A stretch of 38,331 bases of DNA, from NCBI RefSeq assembly GCF_003346515.1, contig NZ_QQNA01000157.1:1-38331 (forward strand), written 5' to 3'. Shown piece by piece: positions 16,340 to 24,647 of this stretch; within the stretch, counting starts at the first letter, position 1, and every line of letters starts with the position of its first letter. The stretch is from Streptomyces corynorhini. GTDB lineage: Bacteria > Actinomycetota > Actinomycetes > Streptomycetales > Streptomycetaceae. Position numbers and translations under genes: made by a program. The notes under the pieces are model-generated. The model did no database searches. It had not been told where the DNA came from and was given only the letters and a program-made list of their open reading frames with translations.

Positions 16340-16367
16340 CGTCCCCGCCCGCCGTACGGCAGGGACG
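16340..16367. terminator. Bidirectional hairpin between fdhD and the SDR gene
   Basis: An outer CGTCCC/GGGACG stem encloses the perfect palindrome GCCGTACGGC in the 29-nt gap between two convergent genes. It is probably a shared terminator. Confidence 0.5.
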
Positions 16368-17192
16368 TCAGGACGCCGGGCCGCTCATGACGTCCTGGAC
16401 CTCGTGGAATCCCGCCTTGCGGTTGACCACCGCGACGGCGCGTGTGACGGCCGTGCGGGGCAGCAGCCGCGGCACCCACGTGGTCCAGCGGTGGAGCGCC
16501 CGGCCGGGGTACGAGGCCGCCCTGCCGCGCGCGAAGTCGTCCAGGGTCCGCTCGGCGACCGACTCGGGGCTGTCGGTGACCCTGGGGTCCATGACGGCGG
16601 TGGTGCTGTCGAAGAAACCGGTTCCGGTCGCGCCGGGGTGGGCGCCCATGACCCGTACTCCGGTGCCGCGCAGCTCCTGCGCGAGCGCCTCGGTGAAGTA
16701 CAGGACGAACGCCTTCGTCCCGGAGTAGCTCGCCTGGTACGGCATGGGCTGGAACGCCGCGGTGGAACCGACGTTGATGATCCCGCCCGAGCCGCGTTCG
16801 AGCATGTCCGCCCCGATCAGTCGGGTCATCCGCATCAGGCCGGTGACATTGACGTCGACCGACCGCAGACTCTGCTCGAAGGGACGGCCGAAGAAGGGGC
16901 CGACGGAGCCCGTTCCCGCGTTGTTGACCAGGAGATCGACGCTCACATGCCGCTCGCGCAGCGCGTCGGCGACGGTCCCGGGCCCGGCCGGGTCGGCGAG
17001 ATCCGCGTCGAGCACCAGGGTGTTCACCGGGTGCTCGGCCCGGATCTCACCGGCGAGCCGGTCGAGCGCCGGGGCCGAACGGGCCACCAGGACCAGGTTC
17101 GAGCCACGACGGGCGAGGGCGCGCGCACAGGCGCTGCCGATCCCTCTGGACGCTCCGGTGACGAGCGTGGTGGTGCCGCGATAGTCGTACAT
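16368..17192 (-). CDS. Short-chain dehydrogenase/reductase (SDR)
   Basis: The 274-residue classical SDR has the cofactor motif VTGASRGIG (near residue 12), NNAG, the catalytic Ser in NVGSTAAF and the YSGTK active-site Tyr/Lys pair. Arg after the glycine motif and VLVARS at the end of beta-2 are compatible with NADPH. The C-terminal part resembles SDRs with an RWTTWVPRLLPR membrane-associated tail. The ATG (MYDYRG) was chosen for AAGGA upstream and family length; the frame extends 48 codons more through low-complexity DNA. It follows the flavin oxidoreductase gene on the same strand after 124 nt. The substrate is unknown. Confidence 0.9.
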   Translation of the reverse strand: MYDYRGTTTLVTGASRGIGSACARALARRGSNLVLVARSAPALDRLAGEIRAEHPVNTLVLDADLADPAGPGTVADALRERHVSVDLLVNNAGTGSVGPFFGRPFEQSLRSVDVNVTGLMRMTRLIGADMLERGSGGIINVGSTAAFQPMPYQASYSGTKAFVLYFTEALAQELRGTGVRVMGAHPGATGTGFFDSTTAVMDPRVTDSPESVAERTLDDFARGRAASYPGRALHRWTTWVPRLLPRTAVTRAVAVVNRKAGFHEVQDVMSGPAS

Positions 17193-17237
17193 ACCGAGGG
17201 ATTCCTTCGAACGACGGCGGGAGGCCGGATGGGCGGA

Positions 17238-17290
17238 GGTACAGGGCGGGAGTACGGGGCGGCGGTACGGGGCGGCGGGTACGGGGCCGG
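17238..17290. repeat. Tandem 13-14-bp repeat between the OYE and SDR genes
   Basis: Four consecutive units of the form GTACGGGGCGGCG (first unit diverged, last with CCGG) fill half of the 124-nt spacer. Seen directly. Confidence 0.7.
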
Positions 17291-17316
17291 GTGAACCGCG
17301 CTCCGCGCGCGGGCTG

Positions 17317-18606
17317 TTACGGGCGGCCCAGTACACCGGGGACGCTCGGCGCCGGGTGGCTCCACCCGGCGTACCAGCGCCGGTAGCGGCGCAGCGCGCG
17401 CCGGCGCTGGAGCAGGTCGCGGGCCAGGGCGACGGCGGGTGACGGGGAACGGTGCCCGTCCCGGCCCCGGCCGAGTCGGTGGAGCCGGTGGACCACCATG
17501 GCCTGGGTGGCGCCGGCGGACATCGTCTTGTCCTTCCAGCGCACCGGCACCGGCTCGAAGTCGGCGTCCTCGCCGCGCAGCCACCGCTCGGGGAGGTCGG
17601 GCCGGTACGCCAGGGCGGTCGCCATCCCGACCAGCGATCCGCCCTGGTCGAGGACGCGTTGAGCCACCTCTCGCCGCCGTACTCCGCCGGTGATCATGAC
17701 GGGCAGTGGCGCGGTGCGGATGATGTCGGCGGCCAGTTCGAGGAAGTAGGCCTCCCGAGCCAGGGTGCGGCCGTCGGCGGAGTGTCCGTGGGTGGCCAGG
17801 CTCTCGACCGAGCCGCCGGACAGCTCGACCAGGTCGCAGCCGGCCGAGGCCAGTTCCGCCACGATCCGGGCGGCGTCCGTCTCCTCGAAACCGCCCCGCT
17901 GGAAGTCGGCGGTGTTGAGCTTGACGGCCAGCGCGAAGTCCGCCGGGACCGAGGCGCGAATGGCGCGCAGCACCTCCATGAGCAGTCGTGCCCGGTTCTC
18001 CAGGTCCCCGCCCCAGCGGTCGGTACGCCGATTGGTCAGCGGGGAGAGGAACTGGGCGAGCAGATAGCCGTGGGCGGCGTGGACCTGCACACCGTGGAAC
18101 CCGGCTTCGGCCGCCCGTGCGGCCGTGGCGGCGAACCGGGAGACGACCTGTTCCAGGTCGGCCTCGGTCATGGGGCGCGGCCGGGCGAACAGCCGGGAGT
18201 AGCGCCCGGCGTTCACCGCGACGTCGGAGGCGGACAGAGCCTGTCCCGGCATGTCCGAGTAGATCACCCGGCCGGGGTGGTTGATCTGCATGAGCACCCG
18301 CCCGCCGCCGTGCCGCGCCGCCTCCGCCCAGCGGGTGAACGGTGCGAGCGGCGTGCCCTGCTGGAGGACGACATCGGCCGGATGGGCGAGGGAGCGGCCG
18401 TCGACCATGACGTGGCCGGTGATCAGCAACCCGGCACCGCCCCGTGCCCAGCGCCGGTACAGCTCGGCCATCCGGTCGCCGGGCAGCTGCCCGGCGTCCG
18501 CCAGGTTCTCCTCCATCGCCGCCTTCACCAGCCTGTTGGGCAGGCTGAGGCCACTCGCGAGAAGGAGCCGATCACCGATTCCGGGCATCCGGAGCACTCC
18601 GTCCAT
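17317..18606 (-). CDS. NADH:flavin oxidoreductase (Old Yellow Enzyme family)
   Basis: The product has 429 residues. The TIM-barrel FMN enzyme shows PNRLVKAAMEENLAD near the N terminus, LMQINHPGR, the active-site HAAHGYLLAQFLSP, and NRRTDRWGGDLENRARLL, all OYE/2,4-dienoyl-CoA-reductase-like signatures. The Fe-S cluster cysteines and C-terminal NAD domain of the long dienoyl-CoA reductases are absent. It probably reduces activated alkenes. The ATG at 18606 has GGAAG before it; a second ATG six codons on (GGAG upstream) is an equal candidate. It is divergent from a TetR gene across a 64-nt gap, so TetR-mediated control in response to an electrophile or enone is a reasonable inference. Confidence 0.88.
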   Translation of the reverse strand: MDGVLRMPGIGDRLLLASGLSLPNRLVKAAMEENLADAGQLPGDRMAELYRRWARGGAGLLITGHVMVDGRSLAHPADVVLQQGTPLAPFTRWAEAARHGGGRVLMQINHPGRVIYSDMPGQALSASDVAVNAGRYSRLFARPRPMTEADLEQVVSRFAATAARAAEAGFHGVQVHAAHGYLLAQFLSPLTNRRTDRWGGDLENRARLLMEVLRAIRASVPADFALAVKLNTADFQRGGFEETDAARIVAELASAGCDLVELSGGSVESLATHGHSADGRTLAREAYFLELAADIIRTAPLPVMITGGVRRREVAQRVLDQGGSLVGMATALAYRPDLPERWLRGEDADFEPVPVRWKDKTMSAGATQAMVVHRLHRLGRGRDGHRSPSPAVALARDLLQRRRALRRYRRWYAGWSHPAPSVPGVLGRP

Positions 18607-18678
18607 GCGCTTCCGCCGTCGGGTCCGGCAGAATGTGTACGGCGTCAACCATCACCCAAGGAAGTGTGCAGTGTCAAC
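18607..18678. promoter_or_regulatory. Divergent promoter with a repeated operator-like element (OYE / TetR)
   Basis: Two 15-bp direct repeats, GTGTACGGCGTCAAC (18635-18649) and GTGTGCAGTGTCAAC (18664-18678), match at 12 of 15 positions 29 bp apart. The first is itself an imperfect palindrome. The second overlaps the tetR start codon, and on the minus strand both read TTGAC. These are plausible TetR operators for both genes. Confidence 0.45.
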
Positions 18679-19330
18679 ATTCGATCGGCGGAGCTACCAC
18701 CACGGCGACCTGCGGGACGCACTGCTGCGGTCCGCCCTGCGTCTGCTGGACGCCGACGGAGTCGACGCGCTGTCCCTGCGGGCGGTGGCCAGGGACGCCG
18801 GAGTGTCCGCCAACGCGCCCTATCGCCACTACCGGGACAAGGAGGCGCTGCTCGCCGCGCTGGCCTCGCACGGGTTCACCGAACTCACCGCGTGCCTTGA
18901 GGCCGCGTCGTCCGCGGGCACGGAGCGTGGCGACGCCGGCTCGGTGCGGGCGGCCTCTCCACCGGCGGCCCTGGCGGACGCGGTGGCGCCGATGGCCCGC
19001 GCCACGGTGCACTACGCGCTCGAACACCCCGGTCTGTTCCGTCTGATGTTCGGGCATGTCTGCGTGAGCCTGCCCGAGGTGATCGCGGCCTCCGACGCGG
19101 CACAGGCCGTCGTGACCAGACGGATCGCCGGCTTCGCGGCTCCCGGGTACCGCGACACGCTCAAGATCGGCGTATGGGCCCTCGTACACGGGCTCACCTC
19201 ACTGCTGCTCGACGGCCGCCTGGGGGAACCCACCCGCGAGACGGCCGACGCGCTGGTCGATTCGGCGGTCCGGACCATGATCGGCGCGGACTGGGCGCCG
19301 GTCGCGGCCGACGCCGGGGGCGACACCTGA
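18671..19330 (+). CDS. TetR/AcrR-family regulator
   Basis: The 219-residue regulator has an N-terminal helix-turn-helix (YHHGDLRDALLRSALRLL, LRAVARDAGVSANAPYRHY, residues about 7-53) and a C-terminal TetR_C_13/WHG-like ligand domain (HYALEHPGLFRLMFGH). The GTG start is set by AAGGAAG six nt upstream and by the family N terminus. It is divergent from the OYE-type reductase gene and probably represses it and itself through the repeats described between them. The ligand is unknown. Confidence 0.92.
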   Translation: MSTFDRRSYHHGDLRDALLRSALRLLDADGVDALSLRAVARDAGVSANAPYRHYRDKEALLAALASHGFTELTACLEAASSAGTERGDAGSVRAASPPAALADAVAPMARATVHYALEHPGLFRLMFGHVCVSLPEVIAASDAAQAVVTRRIAGFAAPGYRDTLKIGVWALVHGLTSLLLDGRLGEPTRETADALVDSAVRTMIGADWAPVAADAGGDT

Positions 19331-19358
19331 CGGACCCGGGCCGTACCGGCCGCCGCAC

Positions 19359-20531
19359 TCAGGCCGTACGGGCCGCCGCCCCGGCTGCCACCGTGTCCGG
19401 GCTCCCGGCCCGCTCGGCGGCGTCCGGGGCCTCGGCGTCGCGCGAGCGGCGCTTGGCGATCACCGCGCAGACCATCAGCTGCATCTGGTGGAAGAGCATC
19501 AGCGGCAGCACCGCGAGGCTCGCCCCCGCCCCGAACAGGACGGTCGCCATCGGCAGCCCCGCCGCCAGGCTCTTCTTCGACCCGGCGAACTGGACGGCGA
19601 TCCGGTCGGCCCGGTCGAAGCCGAGCCGCCGCCCGCCGTACCAGGTGACCGCGAGCATCGCCGCGAGCAGCACGGCCTCCACGGCCAGCAGACCCGCGAG
19701 CCGGACGGGGGTCACCTGGTGCCAGATGCCCGTGACCACGCCTTCACTGAAGGCCGTGTAGACGACCAGCAGCACCGAACCCCGGTCGACCAGACCGAGC
19801 ACCCGCTTGTGCCGGACGAGGAACCCGACGATCCAGCGGCGCAGCAACTGGCCCGCGAGGAACGGCAGCAGCAGCTGCGCCACGATCCGCAGGAGCGAGT
19901 CCACCGAGACGCCGACCGCCGCGCCGCCGATGAGCAGCGCCGCGAGCAGCGGGGTGATCACGATGCCGACGAGGCTGGAGAAGGAGCCCGCGCAGATCGC
20001 GGCGGGCACGTTGCCCCGGGCGATCGAGGTGAAGGCGATGGAGGACTGGACGGTCGAGGGCACCAGGCACAGGAACAGGACCCCGGCCTGCAGTTGCGGG
20101 GTCAGGACGTACGGCACGAGACCGGCCGAGGCCAGCCCCAGCAGCGGGAAGACCACGAACGTGCAGGCGAGGACGGTGACATGGAGCCGCCAGTGCTTGA
20201 GCCCTTCGACCACCTCGCCGGTGGACAGCCGCGCGCCGTAGAGGAAGAACAGCAGCCCCACCGCACCGGTCGACGCGCCGCCCGCGATGTCCGCCGCGTG
20301 GCCGGAGGCGGGCAGGAGCGAGGCGAGGCCGACGGTCGCGAGGAGCGCCAGTACGTACGGGTCGAGGGGCAGCCAGGACGGCAGCCGGAGCCGGAGCCGG
20401 TGCGGCGGCCGGTGCGGCGGCCCGGTCGGCGGCGGGGAGCCGTCGGGCGGCGCGGCGGACCCGGGCGGCCCGGCTGCGGGCGGCGCGGAGGCGGGCGGTG
20501 CGGGCGTCGTGCGGCGGTTCATGTGCTCCAC
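19359..20531 (-). CDS. Bile acid:sodium symporter-like (SBF-like) membrane transporter
   Basis: The 390-residue carrier of the SBF-like (YfeH/PF13593) family has a disordered Pro/Ala-rich cytoplasmic N terminus of about 45 residues, then about ten helices with FFLYGARLSTGEVVEGLKHW, LVPSTVQSSIAFTSIARGN and FAGSKKSLAAGLPMA, the conserved unwound-helix segments. GTG 20531 and ATG 20522 are both possible starts; neither has an ideal ribosome site. It is divergent from a LysR regulator. The substrate is unknown; the fold transports organic anions or possibly other solutes with sodium. Confidence 0.88.
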   Translation of the reverse strand: MEHMNRRTTPAPPASAPPAAGPPGSAAPPDGSPPPTGPPHRPPHRLRLRLPSWLPLDPYVLALLATVGLASLLPASGHAADIAGGASTGAVGLLFFLYGARLSTGEVVEGLKHWRLHVTVLACTFVVFPLLGLASAGLVPYVLTPQLQAGVLFLCLVPSTVQSSIAFTSIARGNVPAAICAGSFSSLVGIVITPLLAALLIGGAAVGVSVDSLLRIVAQLLLPFLAGQLLRRWIVGFLVRHKRVLGLVDRGSVLLVVYTAFSEGVVTGIWHQVTPVRLAGLLAVEAVLLAAMLAVTWYGGRRLGFDRADRIAVQFAGSKKSLAAGLPMATVLFGAGASLAVLPLMLFHQMQLMVCAVIAKRRSRDAEAPDAAERAGSPDTVAAGAAARTA

Positions 20532-20657
20532 TACGGGCTGCTGGCTACGGGGGTGGTCTGTCCGGGCGGCGCGGATCGCGCGGTGGCCGCGGATCGTGCC
20601 TCCCCATGCTCCACCTGGTCGGCTTGATCGGGAATCCCGTACACCGCTCTCACTGCC

Positions 20658-20685
20658 ATCGTGTCACGTGATAACGGCGTAGGCT
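20658..20685 (+). promoter_or_regulatory. LysR-type operator and likely leaderless promoter of the lysR gene
   Basis: ATCGTGTCACGTGAT (20658-20672) has inverted ATC/GAT ends and contains a T-N11-A LysR-type box. TAGGCT at 20680-20685 is a plausible -10 box only 6 nt before the ATG, which would put transcription start at or next to the A of ATG. The -35 box is weak. Confidence 0.4.
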
Positions 20686-20691
20686 GGCGGC

Positions 20692-21600
20692 ATGTACGAC
20701 CCCGGGCAGTTGCGCACCTTCCTCGCCGTGGCCCAGACGCTGAGCTTCACGCAGGCGGCCCGTCGGCTCGGGCTGCGCCAGTCCACGGTGAGCCAACATG
20801 TGCGGCGGCTGGAGGACGCGACGGGACGGCCGCTGTTCACGCGGGACACGCACAGCGTGGAGCTGACCGAGGACGGGGAGGCCATGCTGGGCTTCGCCCG
20901 GTCGATCCTGGCCGCGCACGACCGGGCCGCGGCGTTCTTCGGCGGCACCCGGCTGCGCGGCCGGCTGCGGTTCGGCGCCTCCGAGGACTTCGTCCTCACC
21001 CGGCTCCCGGAGATCCTGGAGTCCTTCCGGCGCGACCACCCGGAGGTCGATCTCGAACTGACGGTGGAGCTGTCCGGCATCCTGCACGAGCGGCTGGCGG
21101 CCGGGCTGCTCGATCTGGTGCTGGCCAAACGGCGGCCGGGCGACACCCACGGCCGGCTCGTCTGGCAGTCCTCCCTGGCCTGGATCGGGGCTCCGCGGCT
21201 GCGGCTCGACCCCGACCGGCCGGTGCCGCTGATCGCGTTCCCGCCGCCCGCGCTCACCCGGGCCCGCGCGCTGGAGGTGCTGGAGGCACACGGCAGGCCC
21301 TGGCGCGTGGCGTGCACGAGCGCCAGCCTGAGCGGGCTGATCGCGGCCGCCCGCGCGGGGCTGGGCGTCATGGCCCACACCCGCGGGCTGATCCCGCCGG
21401 GGCTGGTGCCGGTGCGCACGAGGCTCCTGCCCGAGCTGGGAGAGGTGGACTTCGTCCTGCTGCACGCCCGGGACCACGCCGCCCGGGACCACGGCCGCGA
21501 ACGCGGCGGTACAACAACCCGGGAGGCCGCGGACGCGCTGGCCGCCGCGATCCTGGCGAGCGGCGACCGGCTGCAGCGCCCGGCGGTCGCGGAGGGCTGA
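20692..21600 (+). CDS. LysR-family transcriptional regulator
   Basis: The 302-residue LTTR has an N-terminal winged helix (LRTFLAVAQTLSFTQAARRL, STVSQHVRRLE, residues about 7-55) and a two-lobed periplasmic-binding-like effector domain (LRFGASEDFVLTRLPEIL onward). There is no Shine-Dalgarno, and a -10-like TAGGCT ends 6 nt before the ATG, so the mRNA may be leaderless. It is divergent from the SBF-like transporter gene across 160 nt, which suggests it senses the transported solute or a derivative. Confidence 0.93.
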   Translation: MYDPGQLRTFLAVAQTLSFTQAARRLGLRQSTVSQHVRRLEDATGRPLFTRDTHSVELTEDGEAMLGFARSILAAHDRAAAFFGGTRLRGRLRFGASEDFVLTRLPEILESFRRDHPEVDLELTVELSGILHERLAAGLLDLVLAKRRPGDTHGRLVWQSSLAWIGAPRLRLDPDRPVPLIAFPPPALTRARALEVLEAHGRPWRVACTSASLSGLIAAARAGLGVMAHTRGLIPPGLVPVRTRLLPELGEVDFVLLHARDHAARDHGRERGGTTTREAADALAAAILASGDRLQRPAVAEG

Positions 21601-21757
21601 GCCGCCCGGCGGCCCGGCGGGCACCCCGCACCGTAGAGCGTCGGTGGCCGATGCGTACGGATTCGGTGGAACTTCCCCCACATGGGATTACTCCGGGGTG
21701 AGATGGTCTCGCGGTACCGTCACCGGGCTGTGCGGAGCGGCCACAAGGAGCGAGTCA

Positions 21758-23581
21758 TTGCGCGAGTTCACCGTCCCCCCTCTGCCGGCCGCCCCGCACG
21801 TGGGCGGGCTCGCGGACGTGGTCTTCGACCATGCCCGCTCCGACCCCGGGCGGGTCGCGCTCGGCCGCAAGGACGAGGAGGGCCACTGGCACGACGTGAC
21901 CTCGGCGGGCTTCCGTGACGAGGTCCTCGCGCTGGCCAAGGGGCTGCTGGCGCACGGCGTACGGTTCGGCGACCGGGTCGCGATCATGTCCCGTACCCGT
22001 TACGAGTGGACGCTCTTCGACTTCGCGCTGTGGAGCGTCGGCGCCCGGCCCGTACCCGTCTATCCGACCTCCTCCGCCGAGCAGGTCCACTGGATCCTGC
22101 ACGACGCCGAGGTCTCGGCCTGTCTGGTCGAGCACGGGGACCACGCGATGACCGTCGGCTCGGTGATCGACCGGCTGCCCCGGCTCGACCGGCTCTGGCA
22201 GCTGGACGCCGGGGCCCTGGAGGAGCTGTTCGCGGCGGGTGCCGGGCTCGACGACGAGACGGTGCACCGGCACCGCAGGGCCGTCACCCCGGACTCCGTC
22301 GCCACGGTGATCTACACCTCGGGCACCACCGGCCGCCCCAAGGGGTGCGTGCTCACCCACTCCCACTTCATGTTCGAGACCGATACGGTCCTGGCGCACT
22401 GGGAGCCGGTCTTCCGCGGCGCCCCCGGCGACGAGGCGTCCACGCTGCTGTTCCTGCCGCTCTCGCACGTCTTCGGCCGGATGATCGAGGTCGCGGCGAT
22501 CCGGGGCCGGGTCAAGCTGGGCCATCAGCCGATCATGCGGGCGAGCGAGCTGCTGCCCGATCTGGCCGCGTTCCGGCCGAGCTTCGTCCTGGCCGTGCCG
22601 TACATCTTCGAGAAGCTCTACCACGCGGCGCGACGCAAGGCCGAGACGGAGGGCAGGGCCGCGGTCTTCGACAAGGCGGTGGAGGTGGCGGTGCGTTACG
22701 CGGAGGCGGTCGAGCAGCGCGTGTTCGGCCTCGGCCCCGGGCCGTCCGCCGGGCTGCGGATGCGCCACCGGTTCTTCGACAAGGCCGTCTACGGCAAGGT
22801 GCGCGCCGCGCTGGGCGGCAGGGTCGGGCACGCCATGTCCGGGGGCAGCGCGATGGACCGGCGGCTCGGGCTGTTCCTCGCGGGCGCGGGAGTCAGCGTG
22901 TACGAGGGGTACGGGCTGACCGAGTCGTGCGCGGCGGCCACCGCCAATCCACCCGGGCTGGCCCGGTACGGCACGGTCGGGCAGCCGATCCCCGGCACCT
23001 CGGTACGTATCGCGGCAGACGGCGAGGTGTGGCTGCGCGGCGGGCAGGTCTTCGCCGGGTACCTGGACGACCCGGGGGCCACCCGCGCGGTGCTGCGCGA
23101 CGGCTGGCTGGCCACCGGCGACCTCGGGGCGCTGGACGAGGACGGCTATCTCACGATCACCGGGCGGAAGAAGGAGATCCTGGTCACCTCGGGCGGCAAG
23201 AGCGTGGCGCCCATGGCGCTGGAGGAGCGGGTGCGGACGCATCCGCTGGTGGCCCAGTGCATCGTCGTCGGCAACGACCGGCCGTACATCGCGGCGCTGG
23301 TGACCGTGGACCCGGAGGCCGTGGAGCACTGGCTCGCCATCCGGGGCAGACCGCGGCTGCCCCCCGTGGAGCTGGTGCGGGACCGGGATCTGGAGCAGGA
23401 GATCAGACGCGCGGTGGTGGCCGCCAACACGGCGGTGTCCCAGGCCGAGTCGATCCGTACCTTCCGGATCCTGGCCCATCCCTTCAGCGAGGAGGACGGG
23501 TTGCTGACGCCGTCCCTGAAGCTGAAGCGCCGGGCGATAGAGGAGGCGTACAGCGTCGAGGTGGACGCGCTCTACCGCTGA
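21758..23581 (+). CDS. Long-chain acyl-CoA synthetase (FadD15-like AMP-forming ligase)
   Basis: The 607-residue ANL-superfamily enzyme activates fatty acids as acyl-AMP and then acyl-CoA. Motifs: P-loop-like YTSGTTGRPKG (near residue 190), the A4/A5 segments LPLSHVFGRM and YEGYGLTESCAA, the hinge and adenylate motif GWLATGDLGALDEDGYLTITGRKKEIL, and the C-terminal GKSVAP. A TTG start (21758) with AAGGAG seven nt upstream gives the N terminus MREFTVPPLP typical of actinobacterial FadD15-type proteins; an upstream in-frame ATG at 21650 has no such support. It stands alone, separated from the neighbouring aldo/keto reductase gene by 115 nt. Confidence 0.93.
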   Translation: MREFTVPPLPAAPHVGGLADVVFDHARSDPGRVALGRKDEEGHWHDVTSAGFRDEVLALAKGLLAHGVRFGDRVAIMSRTRYEWTLFDFALWSVGARPVPVYPTSSAEQVHWILHDAEVSACLVEHGDHAMTVGSVIDRLPRLDRLWQLDAGALEELFAAGAGLDDETVHRHRRAVTPDSVATVIYTSGTTGRPKGCVLTHSHFMFETDTVLAHWEPVFRGAPGDEASTLLFLPLSHVFGRMIEVAAIRGRVKLGHQPIMRASELLPDLAAFRPSFVLAVPYIFEKLYHAARRKAETEGRAAVFDKAVEVAVRYAEAVEQRVFGLGPGPSAGLRMRHRFFDKAVYGKVRAALGGRVGHAMSGGSAMDRRLGLFLAGAGVSVYEGYGLTESCAAATANPPGLARYGTVGQPIPGTSVRIAADGEVWLRGGQVFAGYLDDPGATRAVLRDGWLATGDLGALDEDGYLTITGRKKEILVTSGGKSVAPMALEERVRTHPLVAQCIVVGNDRPYIAALVTVDPEAVEHWLAIRGRPRLPPVELVRDRDLEQEIRRAVVAANTAVSQAESIRTFRILAHPFSEEDGLLTPSLKLKRRAIEEAYSVEVDALYR

Positions 23582-23696
23582 CGCATTGTCCCGGGCCACG
23601 GGGGAAACGATGACGGTGGGGGTGGCGGGGAATCCGGCCGCCCCCGAGACCGTTGGACCATCGAGAAGCAACCGACGACGTTAGGATCGACCGCTC

Positions 23697-24524
23697 GTGA
23701 GCAAGGTCCCCACCCTCACTCTCAACAACGGCACCACGATGCCCCAGCTCGGCTTCGGCGTCTGGCAGGTGCCCGACGCCGAGGCGACGAAGGCGGTCGC
23801 CACCGCTCTGGAGGCCGGGTACCGCAGCGTCGACACCGCCGCCATCTACGGCAACGAAGAGGGCACGGGCAAGGCCCTCGCGCAGTCCGGGATAGCGCGG
23901 GAGGACCTCTTCGTCACCACCAAGCTGTGGAACGGCGACCAGGGGTACGACTCGACGCTGCGCGCCTTCGACGTGTCGCTGGACAAGCTCGGCCTCGACT
24001 ACGTCGACCTGTATCTCATCCACTGGCCGAAGCCGGCCGCGGACACGTACGTCGACACGTACAAGGCGTTCGAGAAGATCCTCGCCGACGGCCGCGCCAA
24101 GGCCATCGGCGTCTCGAACTTCCTTCCCGAGCATCTGGAGCGGCTGCTCGGCGAGACCTCCGTGGTCCCCGCCGTCAACCAGATCGAGCTGCACCCGCAG
24201 CTCCAGCAGGCCGAGTCGCGCGCCCTCCACGCGGAGCGCTCCATCCTCACCGAGGCCTGGTCGCCGCTGGGCCAGGGCAAGGGCCTGCTGGAGGTCCCGA
24301 CCGTGGTGGCGATCGCCCGCAAGCACGGCCGCAGCCCGGCGCAGGTGGTGCTGCGCTGGCACCTCCAGCTGGGGAACGTGGTGATTCCCAAGTCCGTGAC
24401 CCCGTCCCGGATCCAGGAGAACATCGACGTCTTCGGCTTCGAGCTGGACGCCGACGACCTGGCGGCGTTCGCCGCGCTCGACGAGGGCCGGCGCATCGGC
24501 TCCCACCCGGCCGAGGTCAACTGA
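23697..24524 (+). CDS. Aldo/keto reductase
   Basis: The 275-residue (alpha/beta)8 NADPH-dependent reductase of the AKR5 (2,5-diketo-gluconate reductase-like) group. The catalytic tetrad is visible: Asp in YRSVDTAAIY, Tyr of AAIYGNE, Lys of TTKLWN and His of LIHWPKP. Cofactor motifs VIPKSVTPSRIQEN and AIGVSNF are intact. The GTG start has TAGGAT 9 nt before it, readable as either a weak ribosome site or a -10 box giving a near-leaderless transcript. Its last four codons and stop are part of a 30-bp duplication (see the repeat). Confidence 0.93.
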   Translation: MSKVPTLTLNNGTTMPQLGFGVWQVPDAEATKAVATALEAGYRSVDTAAIYGNEEGTGKALAQSGIAREDLFVTTKLWNGDQGYDSTLRAFDVSLDKLGLDYVDLYLIHWPKPAADTYVDTYKAFEKILADGRAKAIGVSNFLPEHLERLLGETSVVPAVNQIELHPQLQQAESRALHAERSILTEAWSPLGQGKGLLEVPTVVAIARKHGRSPAQVVLRWHLQLGNVVIPKSVTPSRIQENIDVFGFELDADDLAAFAALDEGRRIGSHPAEVN

Positions 24525-24572
24525 GCCCGGCGCCGCGCTGATCCGGCCGAGGTCAACTGAGCCCGGCGCCGC
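24507..24572. repeat. 30-bp exact direct repeat duplicating the end of the aldo/keto reductase gene
   Basis: Positions 24507-24536 and 24543-24572 are identical over 30 bp with a 36-bp period. The unit includes the codons for AEVN and the TGA stop plus 15 nt beyond. The second copy lies wholly after the functional stop, so it looks like a recent tandem slippage. Confidence 0.85.
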
Positions 24573-24575
24573 CGT

Positions 24576-24635
24576 GGCGTGTCCGCACCGTCCCGCCTGA
24601 TCGACGGGTGGAGGGCGCTCCTTCGCGGACACGCC
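24576..24635. terminator. Bidirectional hairpin between the aldo/keto reductase and pterin dehydratase genes
   Basis: Perfect 11-bp arms GGCGTGTCCGC / GCGGACACGCC are separated by 38 nt that contain a further CCCG...CGGG pairing. It lies between two convergent genes. Confidence 0.6.
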
Positions 24636-24647
24636 CTGGGCGCCGGG

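Noticed and set aside
15277..16479. N-terminal extension of the OFA transporter into a large fusion protein
   Set aside because: The added part is exactly antisense to fdhD, has no domain, and transporter homologues start at the ATG chosen.
3976..21681. Similar GTGGAACTT-CCCC motifs at about 3976 and 21668
   Set aside because: A near-match of this size is expected by chance in a window this long and GC-rich, and the two places share no functional context.
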